From: Mytilus californianus
Taxonomy: Eukaryota > Mollusca > Bivalvia > Mytilida > Mytilidae
DNA: 64,000 bases
Assembly (NCBI RefSeq): GCF_021869535.1
Contig: NW_026262669.1
Span: forward strand, 558,001-622,000
Reading direction: 5' to 3'
A program made the position numbers and the translations under genes. Shown in pieces: positions 36,301 through 51,322 of the stretch; position 1 is the first letter of the stretch; the number at the start of each line of letters is the position of its first letter. The notes under the pieces are model-generated. The model was not told the origin of the DNA, made no database searches, and saw nothing but the letters and a program-made list of their open reading frames with translations.

Positions 36301-39300
36301 ACGGAGCCTTATGTAAAGTTTGTTAATAATAGATGCCACCGACGTATTTTGTCACTATTCAGAGCTGGTTCGTTACAACTAAAACTTGAAACAGGTTAAT
36401 ATGGTAGACCACCATATATATATATATATATATAAGTGCCTATAAATAGCAGCACATGACATACAAATCTATGGGAGTGTGGATTAATCAGTACAGAGAT
36501 TAATTCAATTACACAAATAAAATTATAGATTGCCTAACAATGTAATTTTAACACACTATTTAGTATGTAAATATAAGAATGTTTAAAATATTTACAAAAT
36601 GATGAAAATAAACGCAATATTTCGCTAGACTAACTAGCTTTATCAAGCGTACATCTATCCAGGTGAAATCGGATGTAGATGATAAGAAACTTTTGCAGCT
36701 CAATGTATATGTTGCACTTGAATTTAGCTGCCTTGAAAATAATACATAATTTGGATGAAGTTCAAGATTTTTACAAAATTGCTAGTTGAAGTTAGCAACG
36801 TCCATTGGCCAATATTACAGGATAAAAAGGACGATGCTGTGTACTAAATTATTCTTTATCTTTCCTGTATCTTTTCTCATCTTTTTCGTTAAGACCATCA
36901 GGTTCTAAAGTGTGGAGTTGGTGGATCCAAAAATTTTCTCTTCTCCTTCTCGCCGTGGTGTCCCACTCGGTGTTGACTTCTATGATTTGGAAGGTAACAT
37001 TATCAAAAGAATGTTTCGTTGAACGAAGATGTCTTGTGAGAGGACAGTTTTTGTTTGTTTTGTACCATGAACGATGGTTATTGAGCCGAATATTAAATTT
37101 GTCCATTGTTTCTCCCACATACTGAATGTCACATGTGTCACATGTTAATATATAAATTGAGTTCTCCGTTTTACAGTTGGAATTTGAGTAGATGGTATAA
37201 TTTTGTTTAGTAACGGAGCTGATGAAGGAACTGCTTGTATTGGCAGCTTTACAACACAAGCAGTTCCTTCGACCACATTGTTTGTAGCAACCGGGAGATG
37301 GAGTAGGCTGCTTTGCTAATACAGATGTCACTAATTTGTCACGGATGTTTTTAGGTCTTCTGAAGGCCATGACTGGTGGTGAGGAAAATACTTTTTTAAG
37401 ATTTGCATCATTTTCTATAATTTTCCAATGCTTCTGAACAATGGAAGACACATTTTTAAAATCAGGATGGTAAGTGAGTACAAGGGGTGTTCTGTTAGCA
37501 ATGAAAAACATTATCTCCAGATAGACGGTACTAGTATGGGCACAAAAATGGCCCCGTCATATGCCAACATATTTATGGGCCAACTTGAAAAACGCCTCTT
37601 GGCTAGTGCTCCATACCAGCCCTTATCATGGTTCCGATTCATTGACGATATTGATTTCAAATGGACAGATTCACAAGAACATCTTAATGAATTTCTAGGA
37701 CACTGTAACTCTTTCCACCATTCAATAAAATTTACATATGAATCATCTATGGAGAAAATAAACTTCCTCGACACTACGAGTTACATCAAGAACGGAACCA
37801 TTATAACGGACCTTCATACCAAACAAACGGACAAACATCAATTCCTTTCTCCTAAAAGTTGCCATCCTAAACACTGCTCCCGTGGCATCCCATTCAGCCA
37901 GGCATTGCGAATCAAGAGAATATGCTCTACTGAAAATACGCAAAATGCTAGACTTGGACAACTACGTAAACATCTAGTTGTTCGAGGATACAATAACAAC
38001 ATCATTGATAGCGCTTTCGAAAGAGCAAACAAAACTAGTCGCCAAGAACTTCTAGAGTACAAAGATAAGAATAAAGCAACTAACAGAACACCCCTTGTAC
38101 TCACTTACCATCCTGATTTTAAAAATGTGTCTTCCATTGTTCAGAAGCATTGGAAAATTATAGAAAATGATGCAAATCTTAAAAAAGTATTTTCCTCACC
38201 ACCAGTCATGGCCTTCAGAAGACCTAAAAACATCCGTGACAAATTAGTGACATCTGTATTAGCAAAGCAGCCTACTCCATCTCCCGGTTGCTACAAACAA
38301 TGTGGTCGAAGGAACTGTTTGTGTTGTAAAGCTGCCAATACAAGCAGTTCCTTCATCAGCTCCGTTACTAAACAAAATTATACCATCTACTCAAATTCCA
38401 ACTGTAAAACGGAGAACTCAATTTATATATTAACATGTGACACATGTGACATTCAGTATGTGGGAGAAACAATGGACAAATTTAATATTCGGCTCAATAA
38501 CCATCGTTCATGGTACAAAACAAACAAAAACTGTCCTCTCACAAGACATCTTCGTTCAACGAAACATTCTTTTGATAATGTTACCTTCCAAATCATAGAA
38601 GTCAACACCGAGTGGGACACCACGGCGAGAAGGAGAAGAGAAAATTTTTGGATCCACCAACTCCACACTTTAGAACCTGATGGTCTTAACGAAAAAGATG
38701 AGAAAAGATACAGGAAAGATAAAGAATAATTTAGTACACAGCATCGTCCTTTTTATCCTGTAATATTGGCCAATGGACGTTGCTAACTTCAACTAGCAAT
38801 TTTGTAAAAATCTTGAACTTCATCCAAATTATGTATTATTTTCAAGGCAGCTAAATTCAAGTGCAACATATACATTGAGCTGCAACAGTTTCTTATCATC
38901 TACATCCGATTTCACCTGGATAGATGCACGCTTGATAAAGCTAGTTAGTCTAGCGAAATATTGCGTTTATTTTCATCATTTTGTAAATATTTTAAACATT
39001 CTTATATTTACATACTAAATAGTGTGTTAAAATTACATTGTTAGGCAATCTATATATATATATATATATAAACAAGTCTAAATTGAAAACAACGTTCAAA
39101 CCTATGATTGCGTTGGATAAAAACAGCAATTTTTATACGTGTGCATGGAAAACAAATTTCTTGGTAGAGGGGTCTAAATACAGCACAAACAACATTTTCC
39201 AAAATACCAAAATAGTGAAAAAGTATATTTTAACAAAACGCATTTGACTAACAGGTCGAACAACTGATGTTCTTAAATCCTGCTGACTGCCATTGGCGAT

Positions 39301-42300
39301 TGCCAAATAAACCGATCACCGATGTAATAAATGGATCTTAATTGTAAATTTAGTACTAAACTGAAAACAATAAACTTGCGGAAAAGATGGTATACCGCAA
39401 ACAAAAGGTGCAAAGGTTTTTGTACACCATATCCGGATTTCGACAATTAATGTATCTTCAGTGATGTTAGGAATCGAAACGGTATTTGGAAAGTCATACA
39501 ATTTAACTCAATTTAGGATAGACTCTTGAATGTTGAGGAGTCAAAATAGAATGAACGGATCATATAAACCCGACGGCAAATATAATACAAGCCCAAACGA
39601 AAAAATATAAACAATTCTAAATTGAAAACAACGTTCAAACCTATAATTACGTTGGATAAAAACCGCAATTTTTATACGTGTGCATGCAAAACAAATTTCT
39701 TGGTAGAGGGGTCTAAATACAGCACAAGCAACATTTTCCAAAAGACCAAAATGAGTGAAAAAGTATATTTTAACAAAACGCATTTGACTAACAGGTCGAA
39801 CAACTGATGTTCTTAAATCCTACTGACTGCCATTGGCGATTGCCAAATAAACCGATGACCGATGTAATAAATGGATCTTAAATGTAAATTTAGTACTAAA
39901 CTGAAAACAATAAACTTGCGGAAAAGATGGTATACCGCAAACAAAAGGTGCAAAGGTTTTTGTACACCATATCCGGATTTCGACAATTAATGTATCTTCA
40001 GTGATGTTAGGAATCGAAACGGTATTTGGAAAGTCATACAATTTAACTCAATTTAGGATAGACTCTTGAATGTTGAGGAGTCAAAATAGGATGAACGGAT
40101 CATATAAACCCGACGGAAAATATAATACAAGCCCAAACGAAAAAATATAAACAAGTCTAAATTGAAAACAACGTTCAAACCTATAATTACGTTGGATAAA
40201 AACCGCAATTTTTATACGTGTGCATACAAAACAAATTTCATGGTAGAGGGGTCTAAATACAGCACAAACAACATTTTCCAAAAGACCAAAATGAGTGAAA
40301 AAGTATATTTTAACAAAACGCATTTGACAAGCAGGTGGAACAACTGATGTTCTTACACCCTGCTGACTGCCATTGGCGATTGCTAAATAAAAGGATCACA
40401 AGATGTAACAAAATATATATATATAGATACTGTAATGGATGGTGACATTTTTCTAAAATAAATCTCATCTTATTTTATCTTAAAACATATCTTTAGAGGT
40501 TTTTACTTGTTAAATGATTCACCATCAATTGACATGTGTTATGGTTGCTCATAAATCCAATATAGGGCTTATATTCATTACCAGACCACAATAGTTTTTG
40601 AACATATGCTGTTTCATTTGATAAACACAGAATCATGTTAAAACCGGTTCAATAACTACTTGAACTAGTTAGAGTAACATAACAAGTGATCACAGATGTT
40701 CGTAAATAACAGGTGGTATCCTACACATGGTTAAATTGACTGTAAATACACGTTCTCTTATAAGTCGTCTTAGCGAATGTTTGAATCAATGATACATAAA
40801 TGGTGTGTGGATTCAGTAGAATGTGTCCTCGTGCAGTGTATGCCTTGAAAATTTGGTGATTATGTTGAACGCATCTTTCCCACCGATCTCATATCTTGAC
40901 TAAAATCTAGCAATTGACAATGAGTGTCGGTTGATAGCAAAAAATTACGACAAAAGAGATGATTTCAGCTTCTCTATTGTGAGCTTACCATTTCTATGTA
41001 GCAACATTCCAGCAACGTCTACATACGGAGTATATATATCCCAGTTGATACGATATTACACATGTTACATGGGTTGTATTTCCTATCATGATGTCCTTGA
41101 TAGAGGGTAACTGTTCACAAGGAAGCTCCTAAACCAAGAGCTCCAAGTGGTGAAGTTGAAATCATCCGTCCGTATATTTCAAGGACGCTATCACGAGTTG
41201 GTTGGTTGACGCAATGGAATATTCGTTTCAAAGATGATAGCGAATTTGTTCCAATTGTCGTAACTACAACCATTCCCCTCTTCCCCGACTTATTACCAGG
41301 TTTGTACTAACATGAGCAACACGACGGATGCTATATATGGTGCAGAATCTGCCTACTCTTCCGGAACACCTGACATCACACGAAATTATGGATTTTGTGT
41401 TATTAACATTTGCTGTTACAACATTTTTGAAATTGTTTTAGATTAAGGAATACATCTGTTTTATGCAAAGCTTTGATTCCTTGCCCGAATTGGTTAAATC
41501 GTTTTGTCATTTTTTGGTTTAAATGCTCTTCATTTTTTAGTTAGTTTTGGATTTTCAAATAATTTGGGCTCTCGCATTACTGAAGAGATATTTATTGTCG
41601 AAATGCGAATCTGTTGCAGAAAAAGTGGTACCGTCAATGTTATTACTGGACATTCAAAACAGTCAAATCCTGTAACATTCAAAATTTCTATTTTCGTAAT
41701 ACCTGCTAAACATTCATAGTATCGGTTGGATCTTCAATTGAAAGAAGAGAAAGGGAAAACAATACATGTACATAAAAAAATCAACAAGCAAACAAAAAGA
41801 AACAGCTTGAAATATATCAATATAGCAATTGTTTTCTTTTTTTGAATCACTCAACGTTTAAGAGACTAAAAGAAAATTTTAAGACAAGACTTTGATAAGG
41901 ATGAGCAGATTTAGGTTTTGAAACTCAAGGTGCAGTTAACTTCATAAAATTATTAAGCGCAAATAGTTATTGAAACTCAAGGTGTACTTTATAGCATAAG
42001 TTTGTTGAGCATTGAGAGTTATTGAAACTCACGAGATCAAAATCTGATTTAAACATTTGTTTATTGATTGTTATAGTTTTGTCATGACTAATGCGCTGAC
42101 CACAATTTGGATTACGTAAAAACTTATTTTTCACTATAGAAACGACATAGCAAGAGACTAGTGTATACAAGTTAAGAACGCGAAGATTATTTGGATCATC
42201 AAGCTTCATTCCAATTGAATCAAATATACGTTTACAAATTAATAATATAGTGTCCAAACTTACAACTGAGACAGTGAAGTAATATTCCCAAAAGCATGTT

Positions 42301-45300
42301 CTTTGATATGGCTGATATTATTTTGACTGAAATCTCTGTAATAAATAAACATCTCATATCGAACATATTAGATCAACAATATATCAAAATCACGTATAAT
42401 GAGAAACATTCCGTCAGTTACCTTTATTAATCTTCAAACTGTCATATCTTGCATTCTAATATTTATTCCTGATTATCTATTATATAACTGTCTACCTTAT
42501 TAATCCATCTTTATTGCAATCAAACTATTTTGATTTGTATCTCTGTCCAATAACTTATTTTGGAAGCGATCTAATATTATTTTATCAAATCTGCATTCCC
42601 AAGTTAAATCTCACACTCCTAATAATACTGCATCTTTATGCAGAATGTTGTGTCATGATTCCAATGGATAAAATGGTAAAGATTGTTTTTTTTATTTAAA
42701 ACGGTTTGAAGCTTCTTACGTATTTGTCACTAATGGCTTACTTACGTTGGCGATTTCAACGTTCCTGATGCAAGAAAATTAACCAAAGAGCTGTACACAC
42801 ATAAAATGTAATATTCTACTTCATTATCATTCTTTTATACTTACATGTATCTTGTATCCACTTTCTCAAATGTATGTGCCTTAATTGTGGTCAACTTGTT
42901 GTTTTCAAGATACCTTCCAATACAAATATTTGCAAATTAGATACATGATATATGTTTTGTTTTTACACACCACGACACACACACATTTTACACCTTAACA
43001 ACTCACTAGTCCACATCAGACACACACACTCACGTTTAATATTCCATGTTATAAGATTTAACTTTCAATGTTATACTGTGTTTAGCTCCTTTACGGACTT
43101 CGGTGCAATGTATGAGCCACACATATAGTTTTATGATATTTCGCCTACGCATCGTTTACATTTGTATAGGTACATCCAATTGAAAAATAACACGCCTCAT
43201 TGTGGAAAATGTTTCAGGTCCCCGACTTGTCAACTATATATGTGAAATATCTTGGCCGTTAACAGACAGTTAAACCACTGATAATTTTTTAAGGTAATCA
43301 CAAAATAGCCATAGGGCACATCTTTAGTATTGACAACTGTTATCCTGCATACAAGGGTTATCTGTTAATATAAAATTGAAATCAAGGATAACAACCGTAT
43401 ACTATTTATACCGACCGCCGATAAAGCGAAAAAATGACAGGTTAGAAAGACTCAAAACATGATTAAGGATGTCCGCTACTCTGTTTCAAAATAACAAGCT
43501 TTTTAAAAGATTGTTATAAATTGATAGTATATAAATAAAGGAACTAAAAAAGCAGAAAAAAATGAAGGGTCCGTGTGCTTATTTTCGAGATATAAGCCAT
43601 CGAAAATTTGGTGGGAACTGATTCTCTCTTGATTTTTCATACATTTAATATTGGCACCTTTTTTCTTTTAAAAACCACGAAAAAAAAAAAAAGAATTTGT
43701 TAAGATTTTTAAATATGACCTTTTAAACTATATGTAAAAAAATAATGAAAAGAAAACTAGAGGTTAGTGGGCAAATATTCTAATAAAACTGCATGAATAA
43801 AATTAGAGGTTTCCGAATATCTGGCAAAAAATCTAAAACAAGAGGAGCAAACATCCTTAACATGACTTATATCGTTGATTTTTGACAATCTTACTAGGAT
43901 TTCAATCCTTTCTTCTCTCATGTACCGTATACCCCTGGATTAATCGTCAACACTTATGAAATTAACTCACATGGAATAAAGAGCCGGAATGTGGACAAAT
44001 GCATACTCCTCTATGGTGGTTATTTCATTGCTGCTAAGGTCTCTTTTAAAAATAAGAATTCACTTTATTTAAAAAAGAAAAAGTTTTAGTTTTCAATGTG
44101 ATATGATAAAAACCTGTTTTAGTAACTGCATTTGGAATAATGAAAAAGAACAACGAAATTTGTGATTAATGTACAGCATTTGAACTAATGAAAATACTTC
44201 TAGTAAACAAACATAGCATCAATACTGCATAGCTTACTTCTTAGATACTTTTCTTGAAAATATGCTTGGAAATTTCAGTTGTTTACATGGTAATTTGAAG
44301 CTCATAATTACAATGTACATGGCTATGTTATGGCATGATTCAAAATTAATCCAAAAAATCAGGGAGTTCGCAAATGAAAACCATGCAGAAAATTGTTGTT
44401 TAAAACAGACATTTATACACAATATACTTTGCTGTCAATTTCATTTTTGTTTTTGTATAAATGGCTTCATATTGAAAGAGACGAGTTCAATCTAAGTATA
44501 GCATAATATTTGCTAACATTCTTATAGCTGCATGGTTAGCAGAACAGAATACTCGTTTTCGATATACATTGATACACAGATGTTGGTTATGCGTTTGAAA
44601 ATCTTACATTTAAAAAGAAGATCTACTATTTGTAAGACGACGGGAAGTATATTCAAACTAACATAGTCATTTGTAATGCAATGGCATGTTTTGCATTCCG
44701 ATATAGCAGAGTATGAGTGCAAACATATAAGCATTTACTTTTAGATAGTTTTCCTTGATTAATATATTTGAAACAAATGAAAAAAAAAAATATGAAGTCA
44801 AAGAGTTAATGAATTATAATCTTTTTGAAAGGGACACACATCGTTATGTAAGGCAAACACAAGAACAAAAATCAACAATCATGATGACAATACTTTGTGA
44901 ACTCAAATGTGTAACCTAATTTTCGTATGTTTTGTGATTGTTATATACGAGTTCTGCTTCATTACATGAATGTTCTGAATGAAATGTGACACTGTATACA
45001 AGTATATACTTACATGTATCGAAGACGAGGGAGATTCATGAAAGCAAACTGTTTTATTGTAGATATCTTGTTATCTTGAAAGTAACTAAAACAATAATAT
45101 TAATGTGTTCATAAGTTTGAACTGCCATTATATCGTTTGTTAATCTGAATGTTCGAATCAACATTTTTAAAACATTAACCATCAACATTTTAATTTATAT
45201 ATTATTCGTATATGCATATATTTTATTTGTTATGTGTAGTAAAAGAAACAATCATAGCATATCACTGTAGGCGAATGGTTGTGTAATATTTTCTAATTAT

Positions 45301-48300
45301 GAATTAGTTTTATAAAATGTTATCAAAATTATAATTATTATTGTATTAATAATAATCACCATTATAACAGATTGAAGAAACAGTTATTATTTTTAAGATT
45401 GTTAACTAAACAAGCAGAAACCGCGTACGATCTTGTTAAACATGAATATCGTTAAAACCAACTTGAATTCCAATTACCTAAACCATCTTATATTCTTTAG
45501 TTAAATAACACTCACATTGGTTTGGTGTAATATCAATGTAGGTTGACGCAGCAATCTCCAGTTAATTTAAACAGCGTAATGTCATATATGTGGAAAATTG
45601 AAATTTTGAGGACAATAAACAAAAGTGACATTACAACTTACACTCTGTACAAATTTGTCATGTTCATAAAAGTATAACTTGATATTGACTGTATCTTGTT
45701 TTTAGACATATATCTGAAAGAGATACACCTGTTTATATTGAAAAGCTTATATAATCCTGTACTTTCAGGCAATTTATTACAAAATTGATTAAGCTATATA
45801 TAAAAATGTATGTAATGTTTCTTAATCCTTTTTAAATTACATTGATTGAAAAGGATAGCGATGGGCCAGTAGACAGAAAATATATAACAATAACTCATTA
45901 TACATGGAATTGCAGTGCGATTTACTGATTGTTTAATCGGGAACAGCCCATTTGAACAGTCCAATGACCACAAAAATATACTTTAAATAAAAACTATAAT
46001 TTGAATTTTCCTTAGAGTTCGGTATTTTTGTTATTTTCCTTTTTTTGCATTATAACAAATATTATACAAGTTTATTTTCTGATAGGTTTTCCATTTCAAA
46101 TTAAAACCTTTAAGTTATAAGAGGAAAACGGCTTTTAAATATGTTGCGAGATTTATAATAATAATATTATACTATTGAGGAAATACAAACAGATTTCGGG
46201 TCTTATAACCAGACAATAGAACGCCATTCAATTAAAAAAATGTATTAGCAGACATACAGAACCCCGAAAAAAGTTCAAAAAGAGGGAATTGGATATTTGG
46301 TCCGTGACATCTCCGTCGAAATAGGAAGTATTATCATATGAAATTTATATTAATTTGTCAGATTCATGACCTATTTCGGAGCAAGACGAAAACTTAAAGA
46401 ACTAACCTAAAAATTATCTATAGTACAATTGTGTTGCAGTAACAACAAATGAGAGTGATGTTTACTGAATTTAAATTTTGGCAGTTTATGATTGTAACAG
46501 TTTGACAGCAATCTTATTTTACGTATTGGTTATACTTATCCAGTCTTTAAGGAGCTTTATAAATTTAACTGACCGTAAATAACAAAATTTCATACAAAAA
46601 CATAAAAAAAAAAGAAAATAATTTTAGATGTTCCAAATTTGTAAGCACACTCTGTTCAACAAAAAGAAGCTGTAAATCTAGCTAATTTCAAAATGACATA
46701 CAAAAAGGATACTAGATGCCTCAAAATTTGAAATATGCAACAAAGCACAGCAATAAGACTAGCTGGAACACACACAAAAAAGAAAAAAAAAGACAGCTTT
46801 TGCGTAAGAAGGAACATTATAGATACTTTTGAATAAAGATTCATCTGTATGCTATATGTAGAAAAAAACTGAAATAGGCAAACTGTAAAACAGATATTGC
46901 GCTTTACGAGTTAACTCATGCTACCCACTTGGTTAAACTGTTCACGACACAAGGTTTGATTTTCTTGAAATCTTTTGAAATGAATCCAATATTGTCGATT
47001 TCATGATCCAGGAAATTGAATTGTTTAGGTCCTCAACCTATACTTGAATTAATTGGTAAAAGAGAATAGAACGTGATACAGCTGTGCACGTTTCAAATAT
47101 TCTGTCACATGTCTTATGATATACGTAACTGTTTACTAACAACATGATTTATATCATTGCCCTTACGAATACAGTACAGCCCTAGACAGCTTTTCCCAGG
47201 GTATATGAAAACTTGATTTCCATTTTGGTTAATGATATATTGTACAATATATACTACTGCCGTTTTATTTTAAGTTCTAATGTGAAGAATTTGTCACCAA
47301 AATGCTTTTAAACATAGAGAATTTTTTATTGCATTATCAGTAAAATCGTCATCGCTTTTAAAAACTAACAATTACGTCTTCTTTTTGGTGGTTTAGTGTG
47401 CAGCGTGCTGGTAAGTGTTACATATACCTGTGTAGTGTATTGTTGTTTGTCTTTTCTTCGATTAGGAATTGTTGATCATAATGTTGTTGATTATGCTATA
47501 ATGTATGCTTGTTTGAGTCCCGTTATATCTTGTCCCGTATTACATATTTACTAATAATGCTAACACTAATTGAGGCTACTCAGCTTACTGGTATTGGAAT
47601 GATTTTTAACAAACTTCTCGTATTGAAGTGTACGTTCATCAATTTAGAAATTATTAAGAAATTAAGTTTTCGAATCATTCAAGCAAAGTTGACCATATAT
47701 GGATTTGGCTATCATTTTCAGGTCCTTGTTAAACATATAGCTCTTCTGCTGTTTCGGTTGTTATATTCCTTGACATTCAAATATAAAAATAAAATCCAGG
47801 AAAGCGCTTCGGACGCACTCAATTTTATAAAGTGTTGTTTTCAATTCTTAAAATTTAGATGATATACTCACAAATAGTATAAGTTTGGCATGGTTCGAAA
47901 TTGTATTACATCAATATTATGAATACTGTTGTTTTGCATGTACCTAAAAAGAAATACAATAAACATTGATTATTATAGAAGATTGAATGTATTCTTCCAT
48001 TTTGGATTGTAAAATAGCAGAAAACAATCGGTAAAGGTTTTTAATGACAAACGTGTATGCAAATTTTGAAAGGAATCTAATTCACTTGTCAGACTTCATA
48101 TATATAAAGAAAACTATATGTACTATTTTTTTTCTTACGACTGATTACCACACGTAGAACAAAAGTACAGATTAATATTTTTTTTTTATTTATTAAACTT
48201 AGCCGTATGAGGGGAGATAACTCATAAATTCTTTCTTTTATAAAGGAATGCTTAGTGAATTTTTCAAATTTGTTCTGTTGCAAGAAAACAACTCCCGTTA

Positions 48301-51286
48301 CTCCAAAGGTTACTTTTTTATTTCCTGAAAGCAGATTGTTAGAGATACCTTCTTATATTTTTGTGAAACAATCTGTACTGGACAAAACAAAATGTCAAGG
48401 TACCTATACTTTTAATTAGATTATAAAAAGCGGTACGATTTACACTTCATTTTCGACAAATCATTTCCTTTGTCGATTAAAAGTTCCCCAACAACTTTTA
48501 TTTTATCCTTATCAAACTGGCCAATATCACTATGACACTATTTTATAATTGATTTTGAAACTATTGAACTGTCTACAAATTAGGGCATACGTTGCATCAT
48601 CAAAATAATGCAAAATGTATTTCGTTTACACTGTTTTTTTTTTAAATACTTCATAGCATTGTTGACTTATGATTTGCAAAAACAAGTATTTTTTTTTCTA
48701 TTTTATCATCCGATTTTGTTTGTTCGTAAATGAACGTGTCTAAAACGCTGTCATGTCAAATTATAATGTAATACTGTTTGTTAGTTTTGTAATTATATGT
48801 TATTTGTAATAAACATTCTGATCCTATCAAATCATGTATATGACAGGAAGATTGCGTTATAAATAAGTATGTACTTACAGATATACAAGGTTTGGAAGAT
48901 GTTCCAAGGCGTGTTCTTCTACTTCAGATATATTATTGGACTGAAGATCACTGTACAAATGAATTGAACATGCTTATTTAAGTCATATTTTTATCTGTTT
49001 AAAATATTATTGCAAAACCTTTTAAGATCTGTTAATTTCAAAAGATCGATACAAAAATTTATTCCACATCAAAATAAAAGAAATATCAAATTAAAACCAG
49101 TAAAACATGCAATGATATAATTTTGTCAGATTACACACGAGTCAAACAAAATGTCAAACGACAAACAAGAAAGCTAGGCCTTTTGTAAAAGACCAGAAAA
49201 TATCAAATTTCAAAATATAAATATAAAATTTGAATTATATTAAGCAGTTCAAGGTATATCAAATACACAAAGTCAAGTGATTGATGCATATCTACAGAAA
49301 GAAATCAGAACAAATTTCCTTTTAGGAGAAACGCACTAGTTTTGAACATGTAGATTTTTGAAAATAACATCCTGTTTTAATGACTCCTATACATCTAGAT
49401 AACATATTAACAAGTAAATCAATTTTCCGTAGTGTACTTATTTGACTTTACAAATCGAGTGATTCAAATACACAAGGTAACTTGACTAATGGATGTCTGC
49501 AACAAATAAAATTGAATCACATCGTATTTCGGAAGAAATCTTCTGGTTAGGAATGTAAATCTAGATTTGAAAACGACAGTTTTAGATAAAAACACAGGCA
49601 ATTTCTATATTTTCTTTAGAAATAACCAGGACTTTTTTTGGCAAATACATTCCACGTGTGAACAATTGCGGAAAATGCATTATCTGAAATAAGAAAAACA
49701 ATAACGTTCTTTTTTAAGAAAGAAAACTCCTTTATGTTGAACGTAGATCTGATTTAAAAAAAACAGTTGACCAATTTCTATGGCAGTTAGATTGCAAAGT
49801 TTACAATGTAAAACAAGATGAAAGAATGTTCTTATGTTGTTCTCAAATTTGACTATATATGTTTACCATGTAAATAATGTATCCGTTTAACGTGAGTTAA
49901 CATTTCTCAAATATATCTACGACTGTATTTTTCTTAGATATAACCCTGTGTTTTATCTCGCACTCTTTATGTCGAAAATGTACTTGTGTGGTTTAAGATA
50001 TAAGTTGTTCCCTTCAGTCAACGAGACTAACGTACGACAATGCATACATGTATACGTGATATTGACGATGGCGCATTGTCATTTCTGACCGTGTTATATG
50101 CTAAACTATCTTGAAATTATGTTCATTGTTAGTGATTTGTCAAGCAACAACTTATGTAAAAAACAATGATGTTCATACATGTCAAAATATAATTAATAAT
50201 TTGTACGTGGATATATATGGTCTGTGTCACTGGACTTTTAGAAAACACTAATAAATCTTTAAAAGCATCATATACATAGATACAAATTTCTTGAACTTAC
50301 ATTTCATATAAGTTAGTATAGTTGGCAAATACGCCCGATTTTAAGATTTTGATATTGTTAAACTTCAAGTCTCTGAAATAGAAAAGGACTATCAAAAATA
50401 GATTACAAGGAATATATGTATTTGACCTAATACTTTAATTCTTTGGCGTCTTTTAATGGTGATGCATGTGTTTCAAGTGCCGTGCAATATTCAATATGTT
50501 AAAAATGTATTCAACTGACGGATCAGTAAAATCGTAATGTCTTATGATATACCGCATTTAGAATGAACATTGTTGTGTAGATATGTATTTTGCTTTGAAT
50601 CAGCGTCTGTGTTATGACTGCCCTTGTGAAATAATTTGTTCTTTCAACAAGTTAAATTTCAAGCTATCAGACAGGTTCATTTGAGTGATTACGCAGTTTT
50701 GCAGAAAGAAAATTTCTAATTAAATCTAAATACTGCATCACCATGATCACATAGATAATAGTTTTATAGAAGAAGACATGACAACATTGGTGTATGTAAA
50801 TAATCAAATTAATCGTACTTACACTTTATACAGATTGGATGAATTTCGTGGTAAAGATTGGTTTATATCTCGTAAATCGTTGTAGGAACCATCACTGGAA
50901 AGACAGTTCAACAAAATGTATCAATATGTTATCTTAAAATAATAATATTGCTTGTGAAATATAAAATATTTCTAGAACATTAAATGAAATCATTTGAACT
51001 GAAAGAGAACAAAATGCCAATAGTCAAAACCTAAAATATGTGTATCATTAAACATTTAAAAAATATATCCCAAACTTATAACGCCGATGCGTTTAATTTT
51101 GTGTCCAAATACTCACCAGGGGTATTCGGATCTTAAAAGTTATAAGTGCTTAAGTGAACACGAAAAGAAAAAGTAAGTGAAGGATTTATGAGACTGATTA
51201 GATTAGACTAGACTAATTTGATCATTCTTCATTGCGATTTAGTTGCCGTGTTAACATTTTCTCCTCATACCAGTACATCACTTTAA

Positions 51287-51322
<36 letters not shown>

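Larger units (their letters stand above)
36524..39054 (+). mobile_element. Penelope-like retroelement with inverted-arm copy
   Basis: A 5'-truncated plus copy (37500-39054) meets, head to head, a minus-oriented copy of its own 3' part (36524-37498). The arms are about 975 bp and nearly identical (for example one C/T change in the Cys-rich region), with a unique 580-bp centre coding the RT part. Both outer ends lie in or next to (TA)n tracts (36417-36434 and 39050-39070). It lies in the intron between the last LRR exon and the LRR cap exon, antisense to the host gene. Inverted or tandem partial copies are a known habit of Penelope-like elements. Confidence 0.88.

Noticed and set aside
37428-37499. 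First 24 codons of the 433-codon Penelope-like frame
   Set aside because: These codons are antisense of the inverted arm; the true element sequence starts at 37500.
41967-42257. 96-codon minus frame next to LRR exon k, possibly a LINE C-terminus
   Set aside because: Some phrases (LRVLNLYTLV) recall LINE C-termini, but the likeness is too weak to annotate; it begins within the donor side of an intron.
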